Assembly: GCF_030010375.1 (NCBI RefSeq)
Contig: NZ_JASCRY010000001.1
Location: 62,001 to 126,000, forward strand
Length of the DNA stretch: 64,000 nucleotides
Direction: 5' to 3'
Source of the DNA: Flavobacterium yafengii
GTDB taxonomy: Bacteria; Bacteroidota; Bacteroidia; Flavobacteriales; Flavobacteriaceae
In this document: piece by piece, positions 8,879-17,190 of the stretch
Numbering within the stretch: position 1 is the stretch's first letter
Layout of the letters: the number at the start of each line of letters is the position of its first letter
Notes under the pieces: generated by a model
Database searches by the model: none
Seen by the model: only the letters and a program-made list of their open reading frames with translations
Told to the model about the DNA's origin: nothing
Translations under genes and position numbers: made by a program

Positions 8879-11512
8879 CTACATCTGTTTTATTAAGCTT
8901 ATTGCCTTCTCTAAATTATAAGCGCCATAAATTGCGTTTTTATCAAAAACCATCATATAATTATAATTAGATCCAGAAAGACGAGCCCAAGATTTCCCCA
9001 GCCTTAACTTTGCTGCGGTATCCGGATTATTTAAATGAGAACCTTTGGTTTCAACAACGATTACTTTATTAGTTTTAGTTACCAAAATAAAATCAGGATA
9101 ATGATTCGATTTATAACCATTCAAAGAGAATCCTTTACCTCTTCCTAAATTACGATGCCAAAAAGCAATATTTGATGAACTGGAAATTTCCAAAATAAAT
9201 TGTTCTTCTAATCCGTTCATATCTCCTTCGTGAACATACAATGAATTACCAATGTCATTCCCAATTCTTGGCGGAATTATGGCTGTTTCAAATTTCCAAG
9301 TGGGTTGCGTTTTAATTTTAGGGATTTCGAGCCAATCATTAAACTTCTCTTCTGCATAAATATCGGCTAATTGATTAATTTTTTCCTTAATCGAATCAGA
9401 ATAAGTTAGTTTATATTGATTGAAATCTATCAACTCTTGTGCGGACATATTCTCTAAAATTCTATTAACGTATTTCTTAATTTCATTATCGGCAATAGGT
9501 GGTAATTTATCAATTTGCTTGACTGTAAAATGTGCTAAATCTTTAATTTGTCCTTCCTTAGGTTTAGCTAAAATGTATTCCGTCATTTTTTCCTGAACTA
9601 CACTTTCTATTTTGAACGAAACCATTTTATAACCGCCATCATTCGTTTTTTCAGTATCAATTTTATATAAATCCGAAGAAATACTTTTAAAAGGAATTTG
9701 AATATCTTTATCTGAAAGCTTAAAGTCTTTCAAAAGATTCACCCTGTCTAACAATTGTGTGTCACCTTGTTCCATTAAGAGAAATTCATTTTGAGGAACT
9801 TCAACTACAAATTTTGGCAATACAATTGCTGAAGCTTGTTCAGCCACACTTTCCCGCATTTTATATTGTTTCACTTTCATACCAACCTCTGAATATATTT
9901 GTTGAACGGTGTTTGAGTTTTCTTGATTGGCAATTTGAATCTCCATTTTTAGACTATCTTCAATTGCCATTTTTTCCATTTCAAATACAGCAATATTAGG
10001 AGAGTTGATAATTTCATTGGGATTGAAATGAATTTTTTGAACATCAATCACACCTTCTTCTACAACTTCTATCTGCTCAGGAAAAAAGAAATTATCTAAT
10101 GTTTCTTGCTTCACTTCTTCTTTTACAAATTCTGGCATTATATCTTTTTCACGATAATCTTTTTCGCTAAAACCTGATTGCTGCAAACCTTTGATGATAT
10201 TTTGCAAAGTGTTTTGAAACTTTACCGAAGCCGTAATTACATACGATAAATTTAGCATCGTGCTGTTATGTTTCATCACGTAAGGCTGACGTAAAACACG
10301 ACCCAAAATCTGTGTAACATCAACTTCCGAAGATTTATCAGCCAAAGAAGCCAAGATATAAGCAAACGGACAATCCCATCCTTCTTTCAACGCATTGATC
10401 GTAATGATGTAACGAACAGGACAATCCGCACTCATTAAATCTACGTTTTTCAACTCGTCTTTATTGGCAGTTTTGATTTTTATCTGTTCTTCAGGAATTC
10501 CAACAGCAATCAATTGGGCTTTCAATTTGTCAAAAGTCGTATTATCTTCTTTTCCTTTGGGTTGTGCCTGAAACAAAACTATTGGACGAATGTACTTTCC
10601 TCCATTTTCTTCCAAAATTTTAGCTTCTGTTTCTAATTTGTTTTGCAAATGCAACGCACTTTCTATAACGCCTTCAATGTTTTGATGATTGTAAACAATA
10701 ACCGGCAACTTTACCATGTGTTCTTTTTTGAGTTCAATAGCAGAAACTAAACTCACAATATTGGCATTCTGTTTAGGAGTTGCTGTCAAATCCAAAATAA
10801 AACTCGGGTTGAGATTATTCAACATTTCAACACTCAAATCACTTTCGGCATTGTGACTTTCATCGACGACCAAAATTGGATTTAAACTTCTAATAACATT
10901 AATTAACGCTTCTTTTTCAGTACCTTCTAAAACAATTTCATCATCAATCAAATCTGAAAAACTGGATAAATTAGAATTTTGCTCATTAAATTTTCTGTCC
11001 TCTTTATTCTTGGCTCTTATGGATGCAAAATTCACCACCATTATGCTCAATTGTTCTTGAACCGATGATGGATTGAAATTAGCTCCTTGCAATAAATCTC
11101 GTTTTTCATACACTTGAACTCGGTGATTGAACAATGAGTTCAGTTTCTGACAATACGGATGATCGGGATTAGAAAGATTTCGTACCGTTTGATCTAATAA
11201 ATTGCTCCAAGGTACCAACCAAACAACTGCTCTTGCCTTAGTTTCTGGCATTGCATCAAAAACAGTTTTCAATGCATTGCAGGCAATAAAGGTTTTTCCT
11301 CCAGCGGTTGGCACTTTTATGCTCAAATGAACGGCATTTGGAACGGTATTTTGATACGGACGCATTCCTTCACCAGTTAATGGATTGAAGAAACCCACTT
11401 TTTCCTGCCAAAAAGAATTGAAAGCTTTATCTGCTTTTTTATAGTTTTGCAAATACTCGAAATACTGTTGCAAATCGTCTATAACTTGCTTTTGATAGGT
11501 TTTTAGTTCCAT
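8879..11512 (-). CDS. res: Type III restriction enzyme Res subunit (DEAD-box helicase/nuclease)
   Basis: ATP-dependent helicase-like motor and nuclease of a type III restriction system; it cuts unmethylated DNA only in complex with Mod. The 877 residues carry Walker A PTAGGKT at 68-74, motif II VDESHNAE around 216-222, and motif VI ILGRVLRQPY near residue 400. A C-terminal PD-(E)xK nuclease site has PD at 806-807 and ETK at about 821-823 (YPDFILV...VIVVETKG). All catalytic motifs look intact. It starts 2 bases after the mod stop, so the two are one transcript and translationally linked. Type III Res proteins are often 870-1000 residues, so the length is normal. Confidence 0.93.
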   Translation of the reverse strand: MELKTYQKQVIDDLQQYFEYLQNYKKADKAFNSFWQEKVGFFNPLTGEGMRPYQNTVPNAVHLSIKVPTAGGKTFIACNALKTVFDAMPETKARAVVWLVPWSNLLDQTVRNLSNPDHPYCQKLNSLFNHRVQVYEKRDLLQGANFNPSSVQEQLSIMVVNFASIRAKNKEDRKFNEQNSNLSSFSDLIDDEIVLEGTEKEALINVIRSLNPILVVDESHNAESDLSVEMLNNLNPSFILDLTATPKQNANIVSLVSAIELKKEHMVKLPVIVYNHQNIEGVIESALHLQNKLETEAKILEENGGKYIRPIVLFQAQPKGKEDNTTFDKLKAQLIAVGIPEEQIKIKTANKDELKNVDLMSADCPVRYIITINALKEGWDCPFAYILASLADKSSEVDVTQILGRVLRQPYVMKHNSTMLNLSYVITASVKFQNTLQNIIKGLQQSGFSEKDYREKDIMPEFVKEEVKQETLDNFFFPEQIEVVEEGVIDVQKIHFNPNEIINSPNIAVFEMEKMAIEDSLKMEIQIANQENSNTVQQIYSEVGMKVKQYKMRESVAEQASAIVLPKFVVEVPQNEFLLMEQGDTQLLDRVNLLKDFKLSDKDIQIPFKSISSDLYKIDTEKTNDGGYKMVSFKIESVVQEKMTEYILAKPKEGQIKDLAHFTVKQIDKLPPIADNEIKKYVNRILENMSAQELIDFNQYKLTYSDSIKEKINQLADIYAEEKFNDWLEIPKIKTQPTWKFETAIIPPRIGNDIGNSLYVHEGDMNGLEEQFILEISSSSNIAFWHRNLGRGKGFSLNGYKSNHYPDFILVTKTNKVIVVETKGSHLNNPDTAAKLRLGKSWARLSGSNYNYMMVFDKNAIYGAYNLEKAISLIKQM

Positions 11513-11514
11513 AG

Positions 11515-13077
11515 TTAAAAACGAGTTATATCTCTCGGAATTTTCTTGAATTCAATATTTTTGGCTCTCATAAAAGTTTCCGGCAACAAGCAATTATCGG
11601 CATAAATAATATAGCGCTCTGCTTTTTGTTGAACGTAATCTGCTAAAGATTCATAATCCAATGTTGTCAGACTGTCTTTTTCATAGATAAAATAGTAAGC
11701 AGTGTCGTTGTGAATACCTAAGTAAACCTTTCCCGTTCTGGCTCCCTCCCCTTCGGGGAGGGCTGGGGTGGGGATTCGAGTTTCAGTAAACCAAACATAT
11801 TCCCTAATTTTCTCTATGCCAACCGTTTCGTTTAGATTGTTATGTTCGTCAAATAAAGGTTCTCCCAAAGTATAATAATCAAAACTGCCACCTGTTCCTT
11901 CTTTATCGGCATAACCATTGATGACTCTTTTGACACGCTCGGCAGTAATAGTTTCAGCATAATCCTCCATTTCTATCAAAATAAACTTGCGATAGCCTCC
12001 GTCTTGTTTGTTAAGGCTTAAAACGGCATGGGCTGTCGTTCCTGAACCTGCGAAACTGTCTAGGATTATTGAGTTTTTATTAGTTGAAAATGATAATAGA
12101 TATTTTATTAGAGTGTACGGCTTAGGGAAATCAAAAATTCTTTTTCCAAAAATATTTGTAATATTTACTGAAGCTTGTTGATTCGAACCTACTTCAATCC
12201 CTAAATTATCATTTGGTATTTGGCCTTCGGTGCTTTCTAAATAAAGTTTTCCATAAGGAGTTTCCATTTTACCAGATGCCCAATAAAGTTTGTCTTCTTC
12301 TTCAAGTTTTCTAAACTTTTCCTCTTTTATCATCCATGGACCATTGAGTATATTCCCATTAGGAGTAATAACATTAAAATAATTTTTCCCTCTTGTTTTG
12401 TGAAATAAAATATCTCGTCTAAAATTCCCTTTGTTGTCAATATATCTATACTCTTTCTTTGCTTTATCTGTTAAAGAAACCTTACTAAAACTAATTGAGT
12501 TCTTATTTCTTGCATAAGTTATTATATACTCTTTAACGTTAGCTATTTGCCCTATATTTGCTTGATTATCTGTTTTTCTCCATGAAATTTGAGAAATGAA
12601 ATTACCTCCACCAAAAATCTCATCCATTATTAATTTAAGATTAGCCTGTTCATTATCATCGATAGAAATAAAAATGGCTCCATCTTTTGCCAATAATTTA
12701 TGAAGTAGTTTCAACCGTGGATACATCATACACAACCATTTATCATGTCGAGTTAAATCTTCACTTTCCTTACCAACAACTTTCCCTAACCATTTTTTAA
12801 TCTTCGGAGAATTCACATTGTCATTATATACCCAGCTTTCGTTTCCTGTATTGTATGGTGGATCGATGTAAATGCAGTTTACTTTTCCTTCGTATTTGGG
12901 TAATAAAGATTTCAACGCTTCAAGGTTATCCCCATTGATAATAAGGTTTCCAGAATCGGTTATAGTATTGGTTTTTTCATTTTCAGAGAAACCATATTCG
13001 TGATCAAGGACTTTATAGGGAACTTCTTGATGATGATTGATAATTTTGTCTTTACCAATCCAGTTTAGTGTAGGCAT
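11515..13077 (-). CDS. mod: Type III DNA methyltransferase Mod subunit (adenine-N6, beta order)
   Basis: Recognition and methylation subunit of the type III system; works alone as a methylase or with Res as the nuclease complex. The 520 residues have DPPY (catalytic motif IV) at 72-75 and FAGSGTT (AdoMet binding, motif I) at 342-348, in the beta-class order usual for Mod. The region between them (about 150-330) is the variable target recognition domain. Residues about 436-448 (PTPALPEGEGART) are encoded by an inserted GC-rich palindromic repeat that keeps the frame. A good promoter (TTG-N20-TATATTTG) lies just upstream with a probable regulator box in its spacer. Confidence 0.92.
   Translation of the reverse strand: MPTLNWIGKDKIINHHQEVPYKVLDHEYGFSENEKTNTITDSGNLIINGDNLEALKSLLPKYEGKVNCIYIDPPYNTGNESWVYNDNVNSPKIKKWLGKVVGKESEDLTRHDKWLCMMYPRLKLLHKLLAKDGAIFISIDDNEQANLKLIMDEIFGGGNFISQISWRKTDNQANIGQIANVKEYIITYARNKNSISFSKVSLTDKAKKEYRYIDNKGNFRRDILFHKTRGKNYFNVITPNGNILNGPWMIKEEKFRKLEEEDKLYWASGKMETPYGKLYLESTEGQIPNDNLGIEVGSNQQASVNITNIFGKRIFDFPKPYTLIKYLLSFSTNKNSIILDSFAGSGTTAHAVLSLNKQDGGYRKFILIEMEDYAETITAERVKRVINGYADKEGTGGSFDYYTLGEPLFDEHNNLNETVGIEKIREYVWFTETRIPTPALPEGEGARTGKVYLGIHNDTAYYFIYEKDSLTTLDYESLADYVQQKAERYIIYADNCLLPETFMRAKNIEFKKIPRDITRF
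11741..11777. repeat. GC-rich palindromic element inserted in frame in mod
   Basis: Perfect 8-bp stem CCCTCCCC (11744-11751) / GGGGAGGG (11755-11762) followed by CTGGGGTGGGGATTC. Its base composition is sharply unlike the AT-rich surroundings. It encodes PTPALPEGEGA in Mod. A decayed copy lies at 8782-8812. Confidence 0.75.
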
Positions 13078-13093
13078 TCTTAATTAATTTTTT

Positions 13094-13124
13094 CAAATAT
13101 AATTAAATAATCGGTCGTAAACAA
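13094..13124 (-). promoter_or_regulatory. Promoter of the mod-res operon
   Basis: On the minus strand a -33 TTG at 13124-13122 is followed after 20 bases by the -7 box TATATTTG at 13101-13094, a full match to the Bacteroidota pattern. The mod ATG follows 17 bases later. A direct-repeat box (13108-13120) fills the spacer. Confidence 0.65.
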
Positions 13125-13162
13125 TCTGATTTTTGCAATCACTTTTATTTAATCGGACGAAA
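13108..13162. promoter_or_regulatory. Two direct repeats, likely binding boxes for the XRE regulator
   Basis: TAATCGGTCGTAA at 13108-13120 and TAATCGGACGAAA at 13150-13162 agree at 11 of 13 positions and are 42 bases apart, about four helical turns. The first lies between the -33 and -7 of the mod promoter and the second ends 15 bases before the XRE start codon. This is a sensible layout for a controller protein that silences mod and its own gene. Confidence 0.5.
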
Positions 13163-13176
13163 GTAACTTTCCAATT

Positions 13177-13428
13177 ATGGAAAAAAGAGTTCGGAAATCG
13201 GAAATGAAACAAGAAATTTTTCTTTTAGGGAATCGTATAGAGGAAATTATCAAAGAAAAAGGTTTGAAGACTAGGGAAGTTGCCCACGATGCTGATATGG
13301 ACGTGGAGAATTTAAGAAAGTACATTAAAGGAAAACAAGAAATGAAAGTGGGAACTATGCTAAAGATTGCATTCGCATTAAATGTTGATCCTGTCGAATT
13401 AATCAAAGATTTAAAAATCAGCAAATAA
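13177..13428 (+). CDS. XRE-family helix-turn-helix regulator, probable controller of the RM system
   Basis: An 83-residue DNA-binding protein. An XRE-type HTH spans about residues 18-75: RIEEIIKEKGLKTREVAHDADMDVENLRKYIKGKQEMKVGT..., with the usual pattern of a scanning helix followed by KIAFALNVDPVELI. It is divergent from mod across a 99-base region that holds two direct repeats, the arrangement of RM control (C) proteins. ATG at 13177 or 13204 are both possible starts; both leave the HTH intact. The antisense open frame over it has no protein-like features. Confidence 0.82.
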   Translation: MEKRVRKSEMKQEIFLLGNRIEEIIKEKGLKTREVAHDADMDVENLRKYIKGKQEMKVGTMLKIAFALNVDPVELIKDLKISK

Positions 13429-13432
13429 ACCG

Positions 13433-13440
13433 TACATTTG
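13433..13440 (+). promoter_or_regulatory. -7 box (TACATTTG) for the Panacea gene pair
   Basis: Exact TAnnTTTG match 46 bases before the Panacea-protein start. A 10-bp palindrome GAAATATTTC lies at 13463-13472, between it and the ATG, and could be an autoregulatory site. Confidence 0.45.
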
Positions 13441-13485
13441 CAGTCCCTTAACAAAGAATATTGAAATATTTCTTTATATTTACGT

Positions 13486-14100
13486 ATGTTTAGAAGAATA
13501 AATAACGATAAAATCAGCAATGTTTTAAATTATTTTGCGTCACAGATAGACTATTTATCTATGACCAAAACGTTGAAACTATTGTACATTCTGGACGAAA
13601 CTTCCATTAAGGAAACTGGTACTCCTGTAACTTGGTTAGATTATAAAGTTTGGGAAAACGGTCCAGTTGCCATAGATGTTTATAATGAAATCAAACATCA
13701 AGAAGTCTTTTGTTATCAGGGAAAAGAATTGTCATTACTACATTCCATTCAACTAGAAAAAAAATTCAATACTGATCGAAACTCTGAAGAGGTTTTTTTA
13801 AAACCTAAGGGTAATTTTGACGAAACCATTTTTAATAGATATGAATTAAATCTATTAGAAACCATAGTTTTTAAATATGGAAATTGGAATGCAACAGAGT
13901 TGATTAACTTTCTACACGAAGAAGGTTCACTTTGGCACAAAATGGTTTCCGAACATAATTTAATCAATCATTTTCAGCAAATAGGAAAAAGAACCAATCA
14001 CTCGATTGAATTTAATGATTTATTGGAAGACAATCCTGTTTTACAAATGGCTGCGAAATCTTCTTTTGAAGCTTTATCTTTTCAGGAAAGCATAAGCTAG
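13486..14100 (+). CDS. Panacea-domain (SocA/DUF4065-like) protein, probable antitoxin
   Basis: A 204-residue protein. The block around residues 24-70 (MTKTLKLLYILDE, then GTPVTWLDYKVWENGPVAIDVYNEI) matches the Panacea domain, seen in SocA and in antitoxins of many unrelated toxin pairs. The C-terminal third is helical and less conserved. It has its own -7 box and is followed after 7 bases by a small gene, the classical toxin-antitoxin spacing. Panacea proteins neutralise very different toxins, so the partner has to be read from its own sequence. An alternative is a phage- or RM-linked accessory role. Confidence 0.75.
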   Translation: MFRRINNDKISNVLNYFASQIDYLSMTKTLKLLYILDETSIKETGTPVTWLDYKVWENGPVAIDVYNEIKHQEVFCYQGKELSLLHSIQLEKKFNTDRNSEEVFLKPKGNFDETIFNRYELNLLETIVFKYGNWNATELINFLHEEGSLWHKMVSEHNLINHFQQIGKRTNHSIEFNDLLEDNPVLQMAAKSSFEALSFQESIS

Positions 14101-14107
14101 ATTTGAT

Positions 14108-14569
14108 ATGCTTGACGAAATTTTACAACAAGGACATTTAGTTTTGATTGAAGACTATCAATTTCAGGATGGTAATGGCAGTAAAGACAAATTTCTGATT
14201 GTATTAAATCGTAATGATGAGTTTGCTTATATCATTCATACTTTAACAACATCACAAAACAAATTAAGTTTACCTTCTGATAATTTTGGCTGTTTAGTTA
14301 CTGAAAACATTCCTTACTTTTTTATTCAAAAAAACACTGCATTAGGAGAAAATCAATTTAGTTTTGATAAAGACACATTTATATTTTTCAGAAATAATGT
14401 CCGCAAAGAAAATTTAGCTTCTTTCCTGAAATATGACGAAAGTAACATCGTTTTAAAAGAAAAATTACCAAAACAATTTTTAAAAAGACTTTTAAAATGC
14501 ATGCTAAAATCTAACTTTATCGACCTAAATATTGAAAAAGAATTAATCAAAATTAAGGATCAACTTTAA
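14108..14569 (+). CDS. Small protein with a PemK/MazF-like N-terminus, candidate toxin partner of the Panacea protein
   Basis: A 153-residue protein I cannot place firmly. Residues 9-36 (GHLVLIEDYQFQDGNGSKDK then FLIVLN) follow the PemK/MazF pattern of a G-D-hydrophobic strand, an F-x-D-G-x-G-S-K loop and an (R)xxLVL strand. The usual Lys-x-Arg-Pro of the active loop reads KDKF here. A TLTTSQ stretch near residue 58 could be the family's TSQ strand. The rest (FSFDKDTFIFFRNNVRKENL, then a basic tail KQFLKRLLKCMLK) is unlike MazF and makes it longer than usual. It starts 7 bases after the Panacea gene and ends at the island's right terminator. Confidence 0.5.
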   Translation: MLDEILQQGHLVLIEDYQFQDGNGSKDKFLIVLNRNDEFAYIIHTLTTSQNKLSLPSDNFGCLVTENIPYFFIQKNTALGENQFSFDKDTFIFFRNNVRKENLASFLKYDESNIVLKEKLPKQFLKRLLKCMLKSNFIDLNIEKELIKIKDQL

Positions 14570-14573
14570 AATT

Positions 14574-14603
14574 AAAAATGCCCCGCAATCGCGAGGCATT
14601 TTT
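14574..14603. terminator. Bidirectional terminator, right edge of the defence island
   Basis: AAAAATGCC-c-CGC pairs with GCG-a-GGCATTTTT around AATC. It differs from the left-edge terminator at only 3 of 26 core bases. It lies between the candidate toxin gene (plus) and hppA (minus). Confidence 0.83.
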
Positions 14604-14623
14604 AATTTATAGTTTTCAGCTGA

Positions 14624-17083
14624 TTATTTCAAAGAGTCTATTTGAGTTTGAACTTCTTCATCAGTTCCTTCAAATTTTTGAATAGTAACTTTCCCGTTAA
14701 TACTTGTTTTAATAGTAGCTTTTACTTTTCCATCAACATTTGTTTTTTCAATAGAAACTTCTTTGGAAACCATTTCAGTTACTGTTCCAGAAGTATTCAT
14801 AAATTTACATGTTTTACTGTCACATCCTTTTGCGAGACATTCTTCTTTAGACATTGAAGCACACATTTCAGTCGAAGCACAACAAGCTGCTTTACCAGAA
14901 ATTGTATGACTTCCGTTTCCTAAAATTGGAGCAATTACCAAACCTATCAAACACGTCAATTTAATCAAAATATTCATTGATGGTCCAGATGTATCTTTGA
15001 ACGGATCACCAACAGTATCTCCAGTTACCGCCGCTTTGTGCGCATCAGAACCTTTATATGTCATTTCACCATTAATCATAACCCCTGCTTCAAAAGATTT
15101 CTTAGCATTGTCCCAAGCACCTCCGGCATTGTTTTGAAAAACAGCCCAAAGTACACCAGAAACGGTAACTCCAGCCATATACCCTCCCAGCATTTCGGCA
15201 ATTAATTGATTGTTATCCGCGTACACTAATTTCCCTAATAAAACAATCGCAATTGGAAAACCAATAGTCAAAATACCCGGCAACATCATTTCGCGCAAAG
15301 CAGCTTTGGTAGAAATATCGACACATTTTGCATATTCCGGTTTTCCGGTTCCTTCCATAATTCCAGGAATTTCCCTGAACTGACGGCGTACTTCATACAC
15401 CATATCCATCGCGGCTTTCCCAACAGAATTCATGGCCAAAGCAGAGAAAACTACCGGTATCATTCCGCCTACAAATAACATTGCTAAAACAGGCGCTTTG
15501 AAAATATTGATTCCGTCAATTCCCGTAAACGTTACATAAGCAGCGAATAAAGCCAGTGACGTTAATGCCGCCGAAGCGATAGCAAATCCTTTTCCAGTTG
15601 CTGCAGTTGTATTTCCTACAGAATCCAAAATATCGGTTCTCGTACGTACTTCTTTTGGTAACTCACTCATTTCGGCAATTCCACCGGCATTATCCGATAT
15701 GGGTCCGAAGGCATCGATTGCCAGTTGCATTGCCGTTGTTGCCATCATCGCTGAAGCTGCCAACGCCACACCATAAAATCCAGCAAAAGCATACGAAGTC
15801 CAAATCGCAGCAGCAAATAACAATACCGTTGGAAATGTAGAAATCATCCCTGTTGCTAATCCTGCAATTACGTTTGTTCCAGCTCCCGTACTTGATTTTT
15901 GTACAATTGCCATAACTGGTTTTGTCCCCAATCCTGTGTAATATTCCGTAACAGATGAGATAACGGCTCCAACCACTAATCCGACGATTGTAGCATAGAA
16001 AACGCGCATTGATGAAATTTCTTTAGTCCCTTCGCCGAAGAAATCCATTTTCATCGTTTCTGGCAACATATATTGTACTAAAAAGAAACAAGCGATAGCT
16101 GTTAAAATAATTGAAACCCAGTTTCCTATATTCAATGCTTTTTGAACTTGTGCTTCTTTTGCATTATCATCTGTAATTTTTACTAACATCGTCCCGATAA
16201 TAGAGAATAAAATTCCAAAACCTGCGATTGCCATTGGTAATAAAATAGGTCCTATTCCGCCAAAAGCATCTTGAATATTTCCGCCCATGTCTTTGATTAC
16301 ATAATTCCCAAGAACCATCGCCGCTAAAACAGTCGCTACATAAGAACCAAATAAATCGGCTCCCATTCCGGCAACATCTCCCACATTATCCCCTACGTTA
16401 TCTGCAATTGTAGCCGGATTACGAGGATCATCCTCTGGAATTCCAGCTTCTACTTTTCCCACTAAATCAGCACCAACATCGGCAGCTTTTGTATAAATTC
16501 CACCACCAACTCTGGCAAACAAAGCGATAGATTCTGCTCCAAGAGAAAATCCGGCTAATGTTTCTAGTACAATGGTCATGTCTTCTGTTGAAGTCCAAAC
16601 TCCATTCATAAAAAAGTGAAAGAAGAAAATAAAGAAAGTAGTCAATCCTAAAACGGCTAAACCCGCAACTCCTAATCCCATTACGGTTCCGCCACCAAAA
16701 GAAACTTTCAAGGCTTGCGGCAAACTAGTACGTGCGGCCTGTGTGGTTCTTACATTTGTTTTTGTTGCTATTTTCATTCCCATATTTCCCGCTAAAGCAG
16801 AGAAGAAAGCTCCAAAAATAAAAGCAACTACTATTAATATATGTGTAGTAGGAACGATAAATGAAATTCCTGCTAAAACAACACTTGCTCCAATTACAAA
16901 GAAAGTCAATAACCTATATTCTGCTTTCAAGAAAGCCAAGGCTCCTTCGTAGATGTAATCTGAAATCTCTTTCATCTTACCGTCACCCGGATCTTGTTTT
17001 AAAACCCATGCACGTTTTGTAAACATAAATGCCAGTCCAATAAATGCCATGGCTATTGGCAAATAAATCATTATTGTATTCAT
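14624..17083 (-). CDS. hppA: Membrane-bound ion-translocating pyrophosphatase with cysteine-rich C-terminal extension
   Basis: Couples hydrolysis of pyrophosphate to export of Na+ or H+ across the inner membrane. The core has about 16 membrane segments with the signature [14 protein letters not shown] and the acidic [19 protein letters not shown] substrate-binding region. [10 protein letters not shown] carries Ala where K+-independent enzymes have Lys, so a K+-stimulated enzyme is likely (family knowledge). After the last membrane segment there is an extra tail of about 90 residues. It contains six cysteines (CC-x5-C-x7-C-x4-C-x4-C, residues about 734-759) and then a charged, beta-prone stretch ending VQTQIDSLK. 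Soluble pyrophosphatase lies upstream but is separated by a terminator. Confidence 0.94.
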   Translation of the reverse strand: MNTIMIYLPIAMAFIGLAFMFTKRAWVLKQDPGDGKMKEISDYIYEGALAFLKAEYRLLTFFVIGASVVLAGISFIVPTTHILIVVAFIFGAFFSALAGNMGMKIATKTNVRTTQAARTSLPQALKVSFGGGTVMGLGVAGLAVLGLTTFFIFFFHFFMNGVWTSTEDMTIVLETLAGFSLGAESIALFARVGGGIYTKAADVGADLVGKVEAGIPEDDPRNPATIADNVGDNVGDVAGMGADLFGSYVATVLAAMVLGNYVIKDMGGNIQDAFGGIGPILLPMAIAGFGILFSIIGTMLVKITDDNAKEAQVQKALNIGNWVSIILTAIACFFLVQYMLPETMKMDFFGEGTKEISSMRVFYATIVGLVVGAVISSVTEYYTGLGTKPVMAIVQKSSTGAGTNVIAGLATGMISTFPTVLLFAAAIWTSYAFAGFYGVALAASAMMATTAMQLAIDAFGPISDNAGGIAEMSELPKEVRTRTDILDSVGNTTAATGKGFAIASAALTSLALFAAYVTFTGIDGINIFKAPVLAMLFVGGMIPVVFSALAMNSVGKAAMDMVYEVRRQFREIPGIMEGTGKPEYAKCVDISTKAALREMMLPGILTIGFPIAIVLLGKLVYADNNQLIAEMLGGYMAGVTVSGVLWAVFQNNAGGAWDNAKKSFEAGVMINGEMTYKGSDAHKAAVTGDTVGDPFKDTSGPSMNILIKLTCLIGLVIAPILGNGSHTISGKAACCASTEMCASMSKEECLAKGCDSKTCKFMNTSGTVTEMVSKEVSIEKTNVDGKVKATIKTSINGKVTIQKFEGTDEEVQTQIDSLK

Positions 17084-17137
17084 AATTTTGGTTTGGTTTT
17101 TGGTTAAAATTAATAATGTAACAAAACGAATTTAAAC

Positions 17138-17174
17138 AAAAAAGCAACACTCTTAACAGAATGTTGCTTTTTTT
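17138..17174 (-). terminator. Terminator of ppa
   Basis: AAAAAAGCAACA (17138-17149) pairs with TGTTGCTTTTTT (17162-17173) around a 12-base loop. It ends the ppa transcript before hppA, implying that hppA has its own promoter. Confidence 0.83.
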
Positions 17175-17190
17175 ATAAAAATTATAGAAG

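Noticed and set aside
11515..13077. Mod as a broken or frameshifted gene because of the GC-rich insert
   Set aside because: The insert keeps the frame and both catalytic motifs and the C-terminal blocks are intact.
8879..13077. The RM pair as a type I or phage-growth-limitation system
   Set aside because: No HsdS-like specificity gene and no kinase or phosphatase; the mod-res order with DPPY before FAGSGTT and a PD-ExK helicase is type III.
13149..13520. Minus-strand open frame of 123 codons over the XRE gene
   Set aside because: Antisense to a clear helix-turn-helix gene and to the start of the Panacea gene; rich in Ser, Phe and Ile with no domain pattern.
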